From Pseudomonadota bacterium (GTDB lineage: Bacteria; Pseudomonadota; Alphaproteobacteria; Rhizobiales; Xanthobacteraceae), in contig JAEZBA010000458.1 in assembly GCA_023430245.1 (NCBI GenBank), positions 1 to 12,160 on the forward strand: DNA of 12,160 nt, written 5' to 3'. Position 1 is the first letter of the stretch; each line of letters begins with the position of its first letter. Positions 1 through 6,809 of the stretch are shown here, piece by piece. The position numbers and the translations under genes are program-made. The notes under the pieces are model-generated. The model was not told the DNA's origin, did no database searches, and was given only the letters and a program-made list of their open reading frames with translations.

Positions 1-624
1 CGCCAGATGCTTGCGGCTGCAATCGAGATCCCGTGCCAGATGTTCGATCGCCAGCGTCCCATGCGACGCGGCGAGACGGCTCCACGCCTGCACCGACACA
101 GGCTCGTCATCATGTTCGCCGATACGCTGCAGGATCGCGCGCTCGACCAGATCGAAGCGTGCCTCCCAGCTTTCGGTCTCAGCCAGCCGCTCCTCTAGCC
201 GGTTGGCGAATGCTCCGGTCAGTTCGTTGAGGTCGACCACCCTGTCGGCAAGCTCGCTCATGTCGGCGCGCAGGAACCGCCGCGCGCCCCATGGCGTGAA
301 GTCGACCTGCATGCACAACGCGCGGCCTGCTGATCCGACCAGCGAATGGTGCCGGTGCAGCCCGGCGATGAAGCTACGGTCGAGGCGACGCCATCTCGCA
401 CCCTTTCGGTCCCATAGCGTAAAGCCCGGCCCAAATACGAGGATGAGCGGGACCACGCCGGACGGCACTTCGCGCCGCACGATGGCGTCACCGCCCTCCT
501 CGAAATAACCCTGAATCTCATGCACGTAGTGCGCGAGCGCACCACCGGGCCTGCGCCGAAACAAGGTCCAACACCCGTATTGCGACACATGGTCGGTTTG
601 CTTGAGCGGCAGCGTATCGGTCAT
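1..624 (-). CDS. AraC-family transcriptional regulator (partial, C-terminus cut by window edge)
   Basis: An open frame of 208 codons runs from the ATG at 622-624 to the left edge without a stop. The N-terminal ~155 residues resemble the sensing region of AraC regulators with a DUF6597-type domain: PSGVVPLILVFGPGF, then GLHRHHSLVGSAG, then MQVDFTPWGARRFL, and the helical stretch MSELADRVVDLNELTG. The last visible residues (LAIEHLARDLDCSRKHLA) match the first helix-turn-helix of an AraC DNA-binding domain, so roughly the last 70-90 residues lie outside the window. It is presumably a cytoplasmic DNA-binding regulator; its ligand and targets cannot be told. No good ribosome binding site precedes the ATG, and a palindromic element begins only 15 bases upstream, so the promoter probably lies in or beyond the repeats. 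The gene may be a single unit, since the permease upstream on the same strand is separated by both palindromes. Other frames here encode nothing recognisable. Confidence 0.85.
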   Translation of the reverse strand, partial: MTDTLPLKQTDHVSQYGCWTLFRRRPGGALAHYVHEIQGYFEEGGDAIVRREVPSGVVPLILVFGPGFTLWDRKGARWRRLDRSFIAGLHRHHSLVGSAGRALCMQVDFTPWGARRFLRADMSELADRVVDLNELTGAFANRLEERLAETESWEARFDLVERAILQRIGEHDDEPVSVQAWSRLAASHGTLAIEHLARDLDCSRKHLA

Positions 625-638
625 CGGCCAGCGTCGAT

Positions 639-714
639 CTAGTGGTCCGATTCTAACGTTCGCATCCCTTTCCAGCGACTTCTTTTGCGAACGTTAGAAT
701 CAAAGGACCACTAG
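639..714. repeat. Palindromic element 1 (MITE/REP-like inverted repeat)
   Basis: The left arm at 639-664 (CTAGTGGTCC followed by GATTCTAACGTTCGCA) is repeated in inverse at 686-714. The match is complete except for three extra bases (AAA at 702-704, TTT when read from the other strand). The loop is 21 bases. The outermost bases are CTAG on both sides, so the arms are bounded by TA. That would fit a miniature element of an IS630/Tc1-like transposon, which duplicates TA at CTAG; this origin is inference. The element lies directly upstream of the AraC-type gene start. Confidence 0.85.
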
Positions 715-727
715 CAAGTATTGGGTT

Positions 728-805
728 CTAGTGGAGCTTTGGATTCGACATTCGCTTTGCGAGCTCGCGGCGAGGTGGGTCGCGAATGTCAAATCCGCTC
801 CACTA
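728..805. repeat. Palindromic element 2, related to element 1 in opposite orientation
   Basis: The left arm at 728-755 (CTAGTGGAGCTTT, then GGATTCGACATTCGC) pairs with 782-805, which reads TAGTGGAGC, GGATTT, GACATTCGC on the other strand. The arms differ by a TTT insertion in the left arm and one mismatch. Compared with element 1 it shares CTAGTGG, the TTT block, GATTC and an A-C-[AG]-TTCGC end. The TTT lies in the opposite arm, so the two elements are inverted relative to each other. The centre carries a perfect 10-base palindrome, GCGAGCTCGC (759-768). The right end (803-805) is also the TAG stop codon of the permease gene. In RNA it could act as a 3' hairpin. Confidence 0.8.
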
Positions 806-1633
806 AGGCAACAGGCTCATGATAAACCGGAATGCGATCAGCCAAAGGAAAATCCCGAACGCGAGTTCCAGCTTTCGCCGCGACAATGCGTGCGCAATGC
901 GGGCACCATAAGGCGCCACCAGCGCGCTGACCGGCGCCATCAGCGCCACGCCGAGCAGCGACACGTAACCGATCGACAATGGCGGCATCAGCGCCTGATA
1001 GGGTAGTCCGGCAATGATGAACCCGGCCGTGCCGATCAGCGATATGATGACGCCGACCCCCGCCGAGATGCCGACGGCCGCATGGATCGGCTGACCGTAG
1101 AGGCTGAGGATCAGCGTGGACACCGCGCCGCCGCCCACCCCCATCATCGCCGAATAGAAGCCGATGAAAAGGCCGTAAACCGACATCATCACACGGCCCG
1201 GAAGCGTATCGGAGATCCGCCAGCTGGCTTTCGCGAACAGGAATTTCAGACCGAGCAGAAACGCCATGACGGCGAAAAAGCTCTTGAACAACGGTGCCGG
1301 CGCCACCGCCGCAACGACGCCGCCGATGATCACCCCCGCCATGATTGGCACGATCCAGGGTTTCAGCACGCCCACCGGCAGGGTGCCGCGCGCGCGATGC
1401 GCCAGATAGGAGCGGATCGAGGTCGGGATGATGATCGCAAGCGACGTGCCGACGCAAAGCTGCACCCGGATGTCTTCGGACACGCCGAGAATGCGGAAAA
1501 TCTCGTAGAGCACCGGGACGATGATGGCGCCGCCGCCGACCCCGAACAGGCCGGCCAGCAAGCCGGTCAGGACGCCGCCAATGACGATCGCAAGCGCCAG
1601 CAACGCAAGCTCGCCGGCCGGGATACCGAACAT
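803..1633 (-). CDS. TauE/SafE (TSUP) family membrane permease
   Basis: The product is an inner-membrane protein of about 276 residues with seven to eight hydrophobic segments. It carries the duplicated glycine-rich signature of the TauE/SafE family (PF01925): GLLAGLFGVGGG (GVGGG at 31-35) and GFYSAMMGVGGG (165-169), the usual sign of the internal duplication. Characterised members move sulfite, sulfoacetate or other small sulfur-containing or organic anions; the substrate here is unknown. The ATG at 1633 is preferred over the one at 1642: GGAG at 1643-1646 touches the 1642 codon directly but sits nine bases before 1633. The gene begins about 47 bases after the dusA stop on the same strand, so the two probably share a transcript. 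Its TAG stop lies in the arm of palindromic element 2. A frame-shifted reading of the same region is a shadow. Confidence 0.9.
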   Translation of the reverse strand: MFGIPAGELALLALAIVIGGVLTGLLAGLFGVGGGAIIVPVLYEIFRILGVSEDIRVQLCVGTSLAIIIPTSIRSYLAHRARGTLPVGVLKPWIVPIMAGVIIGGVVAAVAPAPLFKSFFAVMAFLLGLKFLFAKASWRISDTLPGRVMMSVYGLFIGFYSAMMGVGGGAVSTLILSLYGQPIHAAVGISAGVGVIISLIGTAGFIIAGLPYQALMPPLSIGYVSLLGVALMAPVSALVAPYGARIAHALSRRKLELAFGIFLWLIAFRFIMSLLP

Positions 1634-1680
1634 GTCCACCATCTCCGGGGGAAACGCCGGGCGATGGACTCCGACCGGCG

Positions 1681-2718
1681 TCAGGCCGCAGCGGTGTGCG
1701 GCATCGGCGCCTCTGTGTCCATAACGAGCGCGAGCGCATCACGCAGGACTGCTATGCCGGCATCGGCTTTCACCGCGTGAACAGCGATATGCCGCCGGAA
1801 GGCGCGCGCCCCAGGCACGCCATGGAACAGGCCGAGCACGTGCCGCGTCATGGCATGCAGGCGGGTACCCTGCGCCAGCTCGCGCTCGACATAAGGAAAA
1901 AATGCTTCCAGCGCCTGCTTGGGGTTGGCGAATGGCGCCTCGCCGCCGAACAGCATGGGATCGGCCGCGAGCAGCCGCCACGGCTCCTGATAGGCGGCGC
2001 GGCCCAGCATCACGCCATCGACATGCGCCAGATGATCGCGCGCGGCGTCGATCGAGCCGATCCCGCCGTTGATGGAAATGTGCAGATCGGGATGCGCAGC
2101 CTTCAGCCGGTAGACGCGATCGTAATCGAGCGGCGGGATATCGCGGTTCTCACGCGGCGACAGGCCCTTGAGCCAGGCCTTGCGGGCATGCACGATCAGG
2201 GCATCGACCTTCGCCGCCCGCACCGCCGCGGCCAGCGTATCGAGCGCCGTTTCGGGATCCTGGTCGTCGATGCCGATCCGGCATTTCACGGTGACCGGGA
2301 GGCGTACGGCCTGCTTCATCGCAGCGACGCATTCCCCGACCAGTTGCGGCTCCGCCATCAGGCAGGCGCCGAAACGGCCATCCTGTACGCGATCAGACGG
2401 GCAGCCGACATTGAGATTGATCTCGTCGTAGCCGAAATCCTCGGCGACGCGTGCGCTCTCTGCGAGATCGCGTGGGTTCGACCCGCCGAGTTGCAGCGCC
2501 ACCGGATGCTCCGCCGCATCGAAGCGCAGCAACCGCTGCCGGTCGCCATGCAGCACGGCGCCGGTGGTGATCATCTCGGTATAGAGCAGCGCATGGCGCG
2601 TCAGCAGACGGTGGAAGAAGCGGCAGCGCGCATCGGTCCAATCCATCATCGGCGCAACGGAAAAACGCCGCGCCTGCAGCGTGCTGTTTGCGGGAACCTG
2701 AGGTGCCGGGCTGTTCAT
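1681..2718 (-). CDS. dusA: tRNA-dihydrouridine(20/20a) synthase DusA
   Basis: A 345-residue FMN-dependent enzyme that reduces uridine to dihydrouridine in the D-loop of tRNA, using NADPH; cytoplasmic. Family marks in order are FSVAPMMDWTD (19-29), the catalytic cysteine in LNVGCPSDRVQDGRFGACLM (Cys106), the FMN/RNA-contact lysine in VTVKCRIGIDD (Lys145), IVHARKAWLKGLSP (His177), SINGGIGS (215-222) and GVMLGRAAYQEP (235-246). The lysine-rich block and the ENRDIPPLDY segment are typical of DusA rather than DusB or DusC. Length is normal. The start at the ATG 2716-2718 is chosen by comparison with known N-termini; the frame stays open upstream to a TTG at 2790, but those 24 residues do not look conserved. 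The ribosome binding site before 2718 is weak. It is divergent from the protease gene and upstream of the permease gene in a likely two-gene unit. Confidence 0.93.
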   Translation of the reverse strand: MNSPAPQVPANSTLQARRFSVAPMMDWTDARCRFFHRLLTRHALLYTEMITTGAVLHGDRQRLLRFDAAEHPVALQLGGSNPRDLAESARVAEDFGYDEINLNVGCPSDRVQDGRFGACLMAEPQLVGECVAAMKQAVRLPVTVKCRIGIDDQDPETALDTLAAAVRAAKVDALIVHARKAWLKGLSPRENRDIPPLDYDRVYRLKAAHPDLHISINGGIGSIDAARDHLAHVDGVMLGRAAYQEPWRLLAADPMLFGGEAPFANPKQALEAFFPYVERELAQGTRLHAMTRHVLGLFHGVPGARAFRRHIAVHAVKADAGIAVLRDALALVMDTEAPMPHTAAA

Positions 2719-2804
2719 TACAAGTCGAGCGGTTTGCCGAACGGTCTTTGTACCTGGGGGCGTTATGGTGCCTCCCCCCTGCTTTCGCAACCCGGAAAGT
2801 TCCC
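2719..2804. promoter_or_regulatory. Divergent intergenic region, dusA / protease
   Basis: These 86 bases must hold the start signals for both dusA (minus) and the protease gene (plus), unless dusA starts farther upstream. I see no convincing -35/-10 pair on either strand. A G-run (2756-2760) followed by a C-run (2774-2779) could form a short GC stem. The regulatory call rests on gene geometry only. Confidence 0.35.
2794..2799 (+). promoter_or_regulatory. Ribosome binding site fixing a GTG start of the protease gene
   Basis: GGAAAG lies five bases before the GTG at 2805-2807. Starting there puts a clean signal peptide at the N-terminus. A longer reading from the ATG at 2688 would overlap dusA and add 39 residues that spoil the signal peptide. 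Confidence 0.6.
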
Positions 2805-3848
2805 GTGAACCTTAGCCCTTCGCGACTGACGGCAGCGCTTGCAGCCTGCCTCGTTACGGTGACCGTCCACCCGATCTGCGCGCAGGACGCGCCGCCGAGC
2901 TATGAGGGTTACCGCGAGGGCCGGTTCCTGCGTTATCTCAATGCTCATGAAGCGCCGATCGCGGCGGTGCCGCGGATCGGCCTGTCGTTCGGCGAACGCA
3001 CCCTCAATGCGGTGATCGATTCCGGCTCGACCGGCATCGTTGTCGCCGCGCGCTACATCCCCGGCTTCGACTCCCTGCCATCGGCCGGTAAAGGCCGCCT
3101 CACCTATTCCAGCTCAGGGCGCGTGATGATCGGACGATGGGTAGTGACGCCGCTCGCTCTGGTCGGTCGCGACGGTGCGCGGGTCGAGACCGAGCCGATG
3201 CCGGTGCTCGGGGTCACCCGCGTCGAATGCTGGACCATCGCACGCGACTGCACGCCGCATGACGATCCGTCCGGCATCGCCATGGTGGGCATCGGTTTCG
3301 CGCGCCAGGGCGATCACCAGAGCCAGAGCACGCCGGACAAGAACCCGCTGCTACGGATCGCGGGCGGCGGCGAGGAGCGACGGCGCGGCTATATCCTGTC
3401 ACCGCAAGGCGTCCATATCGGGCTGACACCGGCCAACACGCAGGGCGATTTCCGCTACATCAAGCTCGCGCGCGCTGCCGACCGGCCGGACTGGGCGCCG
3501 CTGCCGGCCTGCATTTCGATCAACGGACAGACTCCGCCCGCCTGCGGCACGATGCTGATGGATACTGGCGTGTCGGCGATGTTCATCCCGCTGCCGCCAT
3601 CGCAGGCTCAAGGGCAAGCCGGATCGCTGGCGCCCGGCACCGACGTGTCGATAGGCGTCGGCGGACCGGAATCCGGATTTCATCTGTATCGCTTCACCGT
3701 CGACGGCGGCTCACTGCTCGCGCCGTCGGCGACGCATCTGCGCGTGTCCGACGACCGCACCTTCGTCAATACCAGCTTCCACCTGCTCAATGGCTTCGAC
3801 ATGCTGTACGACGCCGACGGCGGCTATGTCGGTTTCAGGCGGCGCTGA
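2805..3848 (+). CDS. Secreted pepsin-like (two-lobed) aspartic protease
   Basis: A 347-residue exported protein. Residues 1-26 form a signal peptide (basic start, hydrophobic AALAACLVTVTV, probable cleavage after ICA). The mature part has two aspartic-protease triads, Asp72-Ser-Gly-Ser-Thr and Asp253-Thr-Gly-Val-Ser, 181 residues apart, close to the spacing of the two catalytic aspartates in pepsins. Other pepsin-fold signs follow in order: a flap-like segment LTYSSSGRVMIGRWV after the first triad, a hydrophobic-hydrophobic-glycine strand (IAMVGIGF) before the middle, and an end resembling the pepsin C-terminus (TSFHLLNGFDMLYDADGGYVGF). Cysteine pairs in VECWTIARDC and PACISINGQTPPACG could form disulfides, fitting a periplasmic or extracellular location. 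The domain call is from motif reading, not a database match. Activity and substrate are unknown. No partner gene is evident; pepN follows 241 bases downstream on the same strand. Confidence 0.75.
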   Translation: MNLSPSRLTAALAACLVTVTVHPICAQDAPPSYEGYREGRFLRYLNAHEAPIAAVPRIGLSFGERTLNAVIDSGSTGIVVAARYIPGFDSLPSAGKGRLTYSSSGRVMIGRWVVTPLALVGRDGARVETEPMPVLGVTRVECWTIARDCTPHDDPSGIAMVGIGFARQGDHQSQSTPDKNPLLRIAGGGEERRRGYILSPQGVHIGLTPANTQGDFRYIKLARAADRPDWAPLPACISINGQTPPACGTMLMDTGVSAMFIPLPPSQAQGQAGSLAPGTDVSIGVGGPESGFHLYRFTVDGGSLLAPSATHLRVSDDRTFVNTSFHLLNGFDMLYDADGGYVGFRRR

Positions 3849-3992
3849 ATCTCACCGCATCGATCCCCACCCCTTCGGCTTCAGCCGCAGCTTTTTCCAT
3901 ATGCCGGCGTCACACCGCCCTGGCTCCGGTCACCGCCTTGCCGGTCCATTTCCGGGCCTGACAAAAAGGGGCACCTGCGGGGAGGCAGATCG

Positions 3993-4038
3993 GCCTGTCC
4001 GGTCACACAAAATCCCGATATGCAGGTCAGGGACAGGC
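3993..4038 (+). terminator. Possible terminator: inverted repeat with long loop
   Basis: GCCTGTCC (3993-4000) and GGACAGGC (4031-4038) are perfect 8-base inverted arms with a 30-base loop, followed by GCATTTT. The site lies between the protease gene and pepN and could end protease transcription, though the long loop and short T run make it weak. It could equally be a regulatory structure in the pepN leader. The rest of 3849-4089 shows no gene. Confidence 0.3.
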
Positions 4039-4089
4039 GCATTTTCCGCGTAACCCCCCTCTCCGCTTTTTCAAGGAATGTCATCTTTC

Positions 4090-6729
4090 ATGCGCACCGA
4101 GCAGGCCCGCCCCGTCCGTCTTCAGGATTATCGCGCTCCCGATTGGCTGGTCGACGAGGTGCGGCTCGACGTCTCGCTGCATCCGACGGCGAGCCGTGTC
4201 CGCTCGGAACTTCGCCTGCGGCCCAACCCAGACACGGCGCCCGCCCCCATCGTCTTCGATGGCGATGGTCTGACGCTGGAGTCTATCCTCGTCGATGGCC
4301 AGCCACTGCCGGCGGCCTCCTTCGCAGCGACGCCGGATCGTCTCACCATCGCTCAGCCGCCGCAGCGCCCCTTCACGCTGACGATCGAGACCGTCGTCGA
4401 TCCGTCGGCCAACACGCAATTGATGGGCCTTTACCGGTCCAGCAACACCTATTGCACGCAATGCGAGGCGGAAGGCTTCCGCCGCATCACCTATTTCCCC
4501 GACCGCCCCGATGTCATGGCGGTCTACACCACCCGGATCGAGGCCGACAAAACGCAGGCGCCGGTTCTGCTTGCCAACGGCAACCTGATCGAAAGCGGCG
4601 ACCTGCCGTCGGGCCGGCATTATGCCGTGTGGCACGACCCGTTTCCGAAGCCGTCCTACCTGTTCGCACTGGTCGGCGGCACGCTCGGCTGTGTCGAAGA
4701 CGAATTCATCACCATGTCCGGCCGCAAGGTGACGCTGCGGATCTATGTCGAGCCGGGCAAGGAAGACCGCTGCGGTTACGCAATGGACGCGCTCAAGCGT
4801 TCGATGCGCTGGGATGAGGAAGCCTTCGGCCGCGAGTACGATCTCGATATCTTCATGATCGTCGCGGTGTCCGACTTCATCATGGGGGCGATTGAGAACA
4901 AGGGGCTGAATGTCTTCAACGACCGCTACGTGCTGGCCTCGCCCGAGACCGCGGTGGATGGCGACTTCGCCGCGATCGAAGCGATCATCGCGCACGAGTA
5001 TTTCCACAACTGGACCGGCAATCGCATCACCTGCCGCGACTGGTTCCAGCTCTGCCTGAAGGAAGGGCTCACGGTCTATCGCGACCAGGAATTTTCCGCC
5101 GACATGCGCTCGCGCGCAGTGGAGCGGATCGGCGACGTGCGCAATCTTCGCTCGCACCAATTTGTCGAGGATGCGGGCCCGCTCGCCCATCCGGTACGGC
5201 CGGAGCTCTATCACGAGATCAACAACTTCTATACCACCACGATTTACGAAAAGGGCGCGGAAGTCATTCGCATGCTGCGCGTGCTGCTCGGTGGTGACGC
5301 GTTCCGCAAGGGCATGGACCTGTATTTCGAGCGGCATGACGGCGAAGCCGCCACCATCGAGCAATTCGTGCGCTGCTTCGCCGATGCCTCGGGCCGGGAC
5401 CTGTCGCAGTTCATGCGCTGGTATTCGCAGGCCGGCACGCCGGACGTGATCGCCGACGGGCAGTACGATCAGGCCGCCAGGACTTATACGCTCCAATTGT
5501 CGCAATCGCTGGCGCCGACACCGGGGCAGCCGGTGAAGGAGCCGATGGTGATCCCGCTGAAACTGGGGCTGGTCGGCGCCGATGGCGCGGACCTGCCGCT
5601 TCAGGTCAGCGGCAAACCGGCCGGCGACGTCATCACCCTGACCGGGCCATCACAAACCATCGTCTATGAGGGCGTGGCCGAGCGGCCGGTGCTCTCGATC
5701 AACCGGGAATTCTCTGCCCCGGTGAAACTCACCACCAATCTATCGGCCGAGGATCTGTACCGGCTTGCCGCGCATGACTCCGACGCATTCAACCGCTGGC
5801 AGGCTTTGCAGACGCTGGCGACGCGATTGCTGCTCAGGAATGTCGGGCTGCTGCGAGCCGGCAAGCCGGCGGAAACCGACGACGGCCTCACGGCCGCCCT
5901 CGCTGCGATCCTGGACGACAGCAAGCTCGAACCTGCCTTCGTGTCGCTGGCGCTGACGATGCCGACCGAAGCCGACATCGCCCGCGAACTCGGGCGCGAC
6001 GTCGACCCGCAGGCAAATTTCGCCGCGCGGGCGCACTTGCGGTCCGTCATCGGCAGCGCCCTGGGTGCGGCCCTGTCCGCGACCTATGAAAAGCTCACCA
6101 GCAACGCACCCTATAGCCCGGATGCCGCCAGTGCCGGCCGGCGTTCGCTCAAGAATGCTTCGCTCGATCTGATGGCTGCAACCGGCCAGCCTGCGGCCAT
6201 CGCGCGGGCGATGACGCAATATCGTCAGGCCGACAATATGACCGACCGGATGACGGCGCTGGCGACGCTCGCATTTCATGATTGTCCGGAACGGACCGAC
6301 GCGCTGCGCGACTTCCATGAGCGCTACCAGAGCGACCCGCTCATCATCGACAAGTGGCTCGGGCTGCAGGCGATGATCCCGGAAGCCGGCACGCTCGACC
6401 GCGTCCGCGCGCTGACGGCTCATCCGGCTTTCTCCATGAACAATCCAAACCGCGTGCGTGCCCTGATCGGTTCCTTCGCGCATGGCAACGCAACGCAATT
6501 CAACCGCGCCGACGGCGCTGGCTACGAATTCGTCGCCGACTCTGTGCTTGCACTCGACAGCAAGAATCCGCAGGTTGCCGCACGCCTTGCGACAGCCTTC
6601 CGGTCATGGCGTGCGCTTGAGAGCGTGCGGCGCAGCAAGGCCGAAGCCGCATTGCAACGGATCGCTAGCGCATCGACGCTGTCAGCCGACGTCAGCGACA
6701 TCGTCAATCGGGCGCTGGCGCCGAACTGA
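4090..6729 (+). CDS. pepN: Aminopeptidase N (M1 family zinc metallopeptidase)
   Basis: An 879-residue cytoplasmic enzyme that removes N-terminal residues from peptides, a main step in the final breakdown of proteins. The zinc site HEYFH (302-306) is followed 18 residues later by Glu325 in LKEGLTVYRDQEF, the M1 HEXXH-X18-E pattern. The exopeptidase motif is GAIEN (266-270), where most family members have GAMEN. The transition-state tyrosine is Tyr386 in TTIYEKGAEVIRM. An N-terminal beta domain (about 1-190), the catalytic domain (to about 440), a small beta domain and a long helical C-terminal domain match the E. coli PepN layout and length (about 870). Two starts are possible. AAGGA at 4073-4077 touches the ATG at 4078 but sits 12 bases before the ATG at 4090, so 4090 is preferred; choosing 4078 adds four residues. 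Confidence 0.95.
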   Translation: MRTEQARPVRLQDYRAPDWLVDEVRLDVSLHPTASRVRSELRLRPNPDTAPAPIVFDGDGLTLESILVDGQPLPAASFAATPDRLTIAQPPQRPFTLTIETVVDPSANTQLMGLYRSSNTYCTQCEAEGFRRITYFPDRPDVMAVYTTRIEADKTQAPVLLANGNLIESGDLPSGRHYAVWHDPFPKPSYLFALVGGTLGCVEDEFITMSGRKVTLRIYVEPGKEDRCGYAMDALKRSMRWDEEAFGREYDLDIFMIVAVSDFIMGAIENKGLNVFNDRYVLASPETAVDGDFAAIEAIIAHEYFHNWTGNRITCRDWFQLCLKEGLTVYRDQEFSADMRSRAVERIGDVRNLRSHQFVEDAGPLAHPVRPELYHEINNFYTTTIYEKGAEVIRMLRVLLGGDAFRKGMDLYFERHDGEAATIEQFVRCFADASGRDLSQFMRWYSQAGTPDVIADGQYDQAARTYTLQLSQSLAPTPGQPVKEPMVIPLKLGLVGADGADLPLQVSGKPAGDVITLTGPSQTIVYEGVAERPVLSINREFSAPVKLTTNLSAEDLYRLAAHDSDAFNRWQALQTLATRLLLRNVGLLRAGKPAETDDGLTAALAAILDDSKLEPAFVSLALTMPTEADIARELGRDVDPQANFAARAHLRSVIGSALGAALSATYEKLTSNAPYSPDAASAGRRSLKNASLDLMAATGQPAAIARAMTQYRQADNMTDRMTALATLAFHDCPERTDALRDFHERYQSDPLIIDKWLGLQAMIPEAGTLDRVRALTAHPAFSMNNPNRVRALIGSFAHGNATQFNRADGAGYEFVADSVLALDSKNPQVAARLATAFRSWRALESVRRSKAEAALQRIASASTLSADVSDIVNRALAPN

Positions 6730-6745
6730 AGTTGCCCGCTGACGC

Positions 6746-6771
6746 CCGGACTCGCTTTGCGCGAAGTCCGG
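6746..6771 (+). terminator. Stem-loop after pepN
   Basis: CCGGACT (6746-6752) pairs with AGTCCGG (6765-6771). Three further pairs (CGC with GCG, 6753-6755 with 6761-6763) lie inside, past a single bulged A, leaving a five-base loop. It begins 17 bases after the pepN stop. No T run follows, so it may be a Rho-assisted end, an mRNA 3' stabiliser or a palindromic repeat rather than a simple terminator. Confidence 0.5.
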
Positions 6772-6787
6772 CGCGGCGGCGAGAATG

Positions 6788-6803
6788 TTAGTAAATTATT
6801 TAC
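6788..6803. promoter_or_regulatory. Degenerate CtrA-like box / AT-rich dyad upstream of the PleC-like kinase
   Basis: TTAG-N7-TTTA followed by C resembles the CtrA consensus TTAA-N7-TTAA with two mismatches. The same bases form a dyad, GTAAA-TTA-TTTAC (6791-6803), an AT-rich island in GC-rich surroundings. The CtrA assignment is inference; another dimeric regulator could use the dyad. Confidence 0.35.
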
Positions 6804-6809
6804 GTTCTT

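Noticed and set aside
11..508. 165-codon plus-strand frame
   Set aside because: Antisense to the AraC-type gene, serine/arginine-rich, no motif.
258..590. 110-codon frame over the AraC-type gene, minus strand
   Set aside because: The frame ending at the left edge without a stop gives a coherent AraC-type protein; this one is a frame-shifted shadow.
639..805. CRISPR-like array
   Set aside because: There are only two units, each self-complementary and inverted relative to the other, with no regular spacers and no cas genes.
789..1742. 317-codon frame overlapping the permease gene on the same strand
   Set aside because: The reading is arginine-rich and low in hydrophobic segments; the neighbouring frame gives a textbook TauE/SafE protein.
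2719..2790. N-terminal extension of dusA from a TTG codon
   Set aside because: The 24 extra residues are not typical of DusA, and an ATG at 2718 gives the expected N-terminus. The G-rich run AGGGGGGAGG upstream is not spaced to a usable start.
2688..2804. N-terminal extension of the protease from an ATG inside dusA
   Set aside because: It would bury the signal peptide behind 39 residues; the GTG at 2805 has a well-spaced ribosome binding site.
1696..2808. 370-codon open frame antisense to dusA
   Set aside because: It overlaps dusA entirely, and its translation is rich in Arg, His and Gln without any motif.
4081..5505. 474-codon open frame antisense to pepN
   Set aside because: It mirrors the codon structure of pepN in GC-rich DNA and shows no recognisable domain; pepN on the other strand has full catalytic motifs.
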